A stretch of 6,340 nucleotides of DNA from Leptofilum sp050292445 (GTDB lineage: Bacteria; Chloroflexota; Anaerolineae; Promineifilales; Promineifilaceae), in the NCBI GenBank assembly GCA_050292445.1, contig JBNKLQ010000317.1:1-6340 (forward strand), in the 5' to 3' direction. This document shows positions 5,817 to 6,340 of the stretch, piece after piece; position 1 is the first letter of the stretch; every line of letters starts with the position of its first letter. Under the pieces are notes generated by a model that saw only the letters and a list, made by a program, of their open reading frames with translations, made no database searches and had not been told where the DNA came from. A program made the position numbers and the translations under genes.

Positions 5817-5822
5817 AAAATC

Positions 5823-6340
5823 ATGGAATACAGACAACTTGGCAATTCAGGCGTGCGTGTTTCGGTTATCGGGATGGGCACGAATCAATTCGGCCGTAAA
5901 GTCGATCAGGCTGGTGTGAACGATGCTATCGATGCCGCCCTGGATTTGGGCATCAACTTCATCGACACGGCCGATGTGTACACCGGCAGCGAATCGGAAA
6001 AAACGCTGGGTAACGCGCTCAAAGGACGCTGGGACAAATTTGTTTTGGCAACCAAGGTGTACTTCAAGGTTGGCGATGGCCCGAACGATTATGGCGCGTC
6101 CCGCTACCATATCATGAATGGCGTGGAGGCCAGCCTGCGCCGCCTACAATCAGACCACATCGACCTGTACCAGATGCACCACGTCGACCGCAACACCCCC
6201 TGGGAAGAAATCTGGCAGGCAATGGAACAGTTGGTTAAGGAAGGCAAGATACTGTACGTCGGCAGCAGCAATTTCGCCGGCTGGCACATCGCCCAGGCCG
6301 ACGAAATTGCCAAACAGCGTCACTTTATGGGACTGGTCTC
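5823..6340 (+). CDS. Aldo/keto reductase, N-terminal half, cut off by the window end
   Basis: NAD(P)H-dependent oxidoreductase of the aldo/keto reductase superfamily, a cytoplasmic TIM-barrel enzyme that reduces aldehydes and ketones. The first 172 residues are visible, of about 320 to 340 expected. It opens MEYRQLGNSGVRVSVIGMG, the usual first strands of the Kv-beta/Tas/YajO-like branch. The catalytic tetrad is complete: Asp48 and Tyr53 in DTADVY, Lys78 in ATKV, and His119 in DLYQMHHVD. GKILYVGSSNFAGW is also a family hallmark. The physiological substrate cannot be told from sequence. The start is supported by GGAG six bases upstream. A hairpin and a dispersed repeat separate it from selB, so co-transcription is doubtful. 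It contains no exact ACGGCCGT, only near matches at 5890 (TCGGCCGT) and 5967 (ACGGCCGA). Confidence 0.92.
   Translation, partial: MEYRQLGNSGVRVSVIGMGTNQFGRKVDQAGVNDAIDAALDLGINFIDTADVYTGSESEKTLGNALKGRWDKFVLATKVYFKVGDGPNDYGASRYHIMNGVEASLRRLQSDHIDLYQMHHVDRNTPWEEIWQAMEQLVKEGKILYVGSSNFAGWHIAQADEIAKQRHFMGLV

Noticed and set aside
5657..5881. Minus-strand open frame containing FWIPACAGMTG
   Set aside because: This peptide is the translation of the GTCATTCCCGCG repeat and is a well-known spurious product in annotations.

Overview
The window is bacterial chromosomal DNA of moderately high GC content. It has long, densely packed genes, ordinary ATG starts and short spacers that contain inverted repeats. 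Several things together suggest a Chloroflexota bacterium of the Anaerolineae type, perhaps an assembled environmental genome. These are the mix of glycosyltransferases, a SelB factor and a general aldo/keto reductase, the weak or absent Shine-Dalgarno sites, and the two families of dispersed CAGAG-type repeats. This placement is an inference with low to moderate confidence; nothing in the window is a phylogenetic marker I can place firmly.

Layout. On the minus strand, positions 2291 to 1 carry two family-4-like (GT-B) glycosyltransferase genes. The upstream gene (2291-1185) is complete. The downstream gene (1103 to beyond position 1) loses its C-terminal end at the window edge. They probably belong to one cell-surface or exopolysaccharide gene cluster. 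A divergent 206-base spacer (2292-2497) separates them from three plus-strand genes. These are a 419-residue cysteine-free, tryptophan-rich coiled-coil protein of unknown function (2498-3757), the selenocysteine-specific elongation factor SelB (3842-5719), and the first half of an aldo/keto reductase (5823 to the window end). No functional link joins the three plus-strand genes in an obvious way. Each is separated from the next by a hairpin-forming repeat, so they may be separate transcription units.

Each of the four spacers contains an inverted repeat. Two are related CAGAG-rich repeats (1118-1185 and 3764-3822). One is a double GTCATTCCCGCG-type element (5748-5805) that contains a 20-mer matching the Neisseria dRS3 form. 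One is a degenerate TAATCAGT-type element (2308-2383) in the divergent promoter region.

The most striking feature cuts across all gene boundaries. The 8-base palindrome ACGGCCGT, usually flanked by a purine before and a pyrimidine after, occurs 13 times exactly in 6.3 kb, roughly once per 490 bases. All 13 copies lie inside coding sequence, in four of the five genes, on both gene orientations and in all three codon phases. Simple codon bias cannot explain this. It resembles the cyanobacterial HIP1 octamer in form but has a different sequence, and it is the best candidate here for an undescribed genome-wide system.
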